NCBI GenBank assembly: GCA_002887195.1
Contig: PJAB01000720.1
Location: 1 to 21,672, forward strand
From: Chrysochromulina parva
Taxonomy: Eukaryota > Haptophyta > Prymnesiales > Chrysochromulinaceae
Length of the DNA: 21,672 bases
Direction of reading: 5' to 3'
This document shows positions 21,360 to 21,672 of this stretch, in pieces (the stretch's first letter is position 1; the number at the start of each line of letters is the position of its first letter). The position numbers and the translations under genes are program-made. The notes under the pieces are model-generated. The model was given only the letters and a program-made list of their open reading frames with translations. It was not told the DNA's origin and made no database searches.

Positions 21360-21671
21360 TCAGGAAATTCCTTCTTTTTCTTTCTTCTTTGTGCGCGTGA
21401 CGGCGGTTGATGATGGAAAACAGGCCATCTGAATGGAGCTCCGGCGTGCGCCGGTGGGGGTCTCTGTGGTGAGTCGCGGAGCAGTGAACGTCATTGGGAA
21501 ATGGGAATCACTGCTGGCTTTGGCGTGGGCGCTTCGTGTGAGGTCAGCGGTCGTGAGCAGCATGTCAAGATGGGCGTGCAAGGCTCTGGATGCAGTTGGT
21601 TGGTCGTTTGATGGTCTATAGCCGGAGGGAGCAAAGCCCCCACGCAGCATCTTCAAGAAGATGCTCGAGAG
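21360..21671 (-). CDS. Weak open frame entering from the right edge
   Basis: On the minus strand a frame is open from the edge to a stop at 21360-21362, about 104 codons, with an internal ATG at 21650. The product is Thr/Ser/Ala/Arg-rich (for example HAHLDMLLTTADLTR and TAPRLTTETPTGARR) and ends in a Lys-rich tail encoded by the pyrimidine tract. The plus strand is also open across 21433-21621. Composition does not clearly favour either strand, and I recognise no family. It may be a repeat or the antisense of a real gene. Confidence 0.2.
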   Translation of the reverse strand, partial: LSSIFLKMLRGGFAPSGYRPSNDQPTASRALHAHLDMLLTTADLTRSAHAKASSDSHFPMTFTAPRLTTETPTGARRSSIQMACFPSSTAVTRTKKKEKEGIS

Positions 21672-21672
21672 C

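Larger units (their letters stand above)
20554..21672. other. Repeat-rich region right of the riboflavin gene
   Basis: About 1.1 kb without a convincing gene. In order: an AT-rich 3' flank (20554-20815), the right copy of the dispersed repeat with an inverted repeat (20817-20908), a C-tract cluster (20944-21088), a 50-bp tandem duplication (21165-21265), an ACTTG element (21302-21320), a pyrimidine tract (21370-21391) and a weak open frame to the edge. Minus-strand frames at 20936-21347 follow the C-tracts and show no recognisable domain. Confidence 0.5.

Noticed and set aside
1..21672. tRNA, rRNA, CRISPR array, transposase or viral genes
   Set aside because: No T-loop/anticodon pattern, rRNA core word, regular spacer array, reverse transcriptase or integrase motif was found on reading both strands.

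Overview
The window is nuclear DNA from a GC-rich, gene-dense eukaryote. The evidence is long protein-coding frames of eukaryotic families (WD40, cyclin, DEAH helicase, HPAT-type glycosyltransferase), five short introns of 121-167 nt with GT...AG borders that restore reading frames exactly, and a Kozak-like start on the cyclin. The plant/algal HPAT-type arabinosyltransferase fold, together with riboflavin biosynthesis, points to a microalga. A haptophyte or a similar GC-rich alga is my best guess, but the sequence alone does not prove it.

Layout. 1-844: a possible 3' end of a gene entering from the left, short repeats, a hairpin and G-runs. 845-2740 (-): WD40-ankyrin protein. 2741-3282: divergent promoter region. 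3283-4983 (+): D-like cyclin, three exons. 4984-5704: intergenic, with an orphan ankyrin-like fragment. 5705-6934 (+): purple-acid-phosphatase-type metallophosphatase. 7287-11273 (+): large DEAH-box helicase. 11580-13803 (-): acyltransferase-3 membrane enzyme, four exons. 13804-14037: compact divergent promoter full of ACTTG repeats. 14038-16578 (+): HPAT-like glycosyltransferase with a long C-terminal extension. 16941-18419 (+): unknown membrane-anchored protein with two possible SseB-like segments. 18580-20553 (+): fusion of GTP cyclohydrolase II and a RibD_C/Rib7-type reductase. 20554-21672: repeat-rich sequence with C-tracts, a 50-bp tandem duplication, an inverted repeat and a weak open frame at the right edge.

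How the genes relate. This is not a bacterial operon and most neighbours look functionally unrelated. Two local relationships deserve attention. First, the acyltransferase-3 and HPAT genes share a 234-bp divergent promoter, and both products are membrane proteins expected to modify secreted or surface glycoconjugates. Second, the riboflavin fusion joins step 1 of the pathway to a reductase. It has neither the DHBP synthase usually fused to GTP cyclohydrolase II in plants and bacteria nor the deaminase usually fused to the reductase in bacteria, which suggests a fungal/archaeal order of steps. A (ACTTG)n element, oriented towards the nearby start codon, lies upstream of three genes and also occurs near the right edge.

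No tRNA, rRNA, CRISPR array, recognisable transposase or viral gene was seen. Start codons, introns and families were assigned by eye; no homology search was run.
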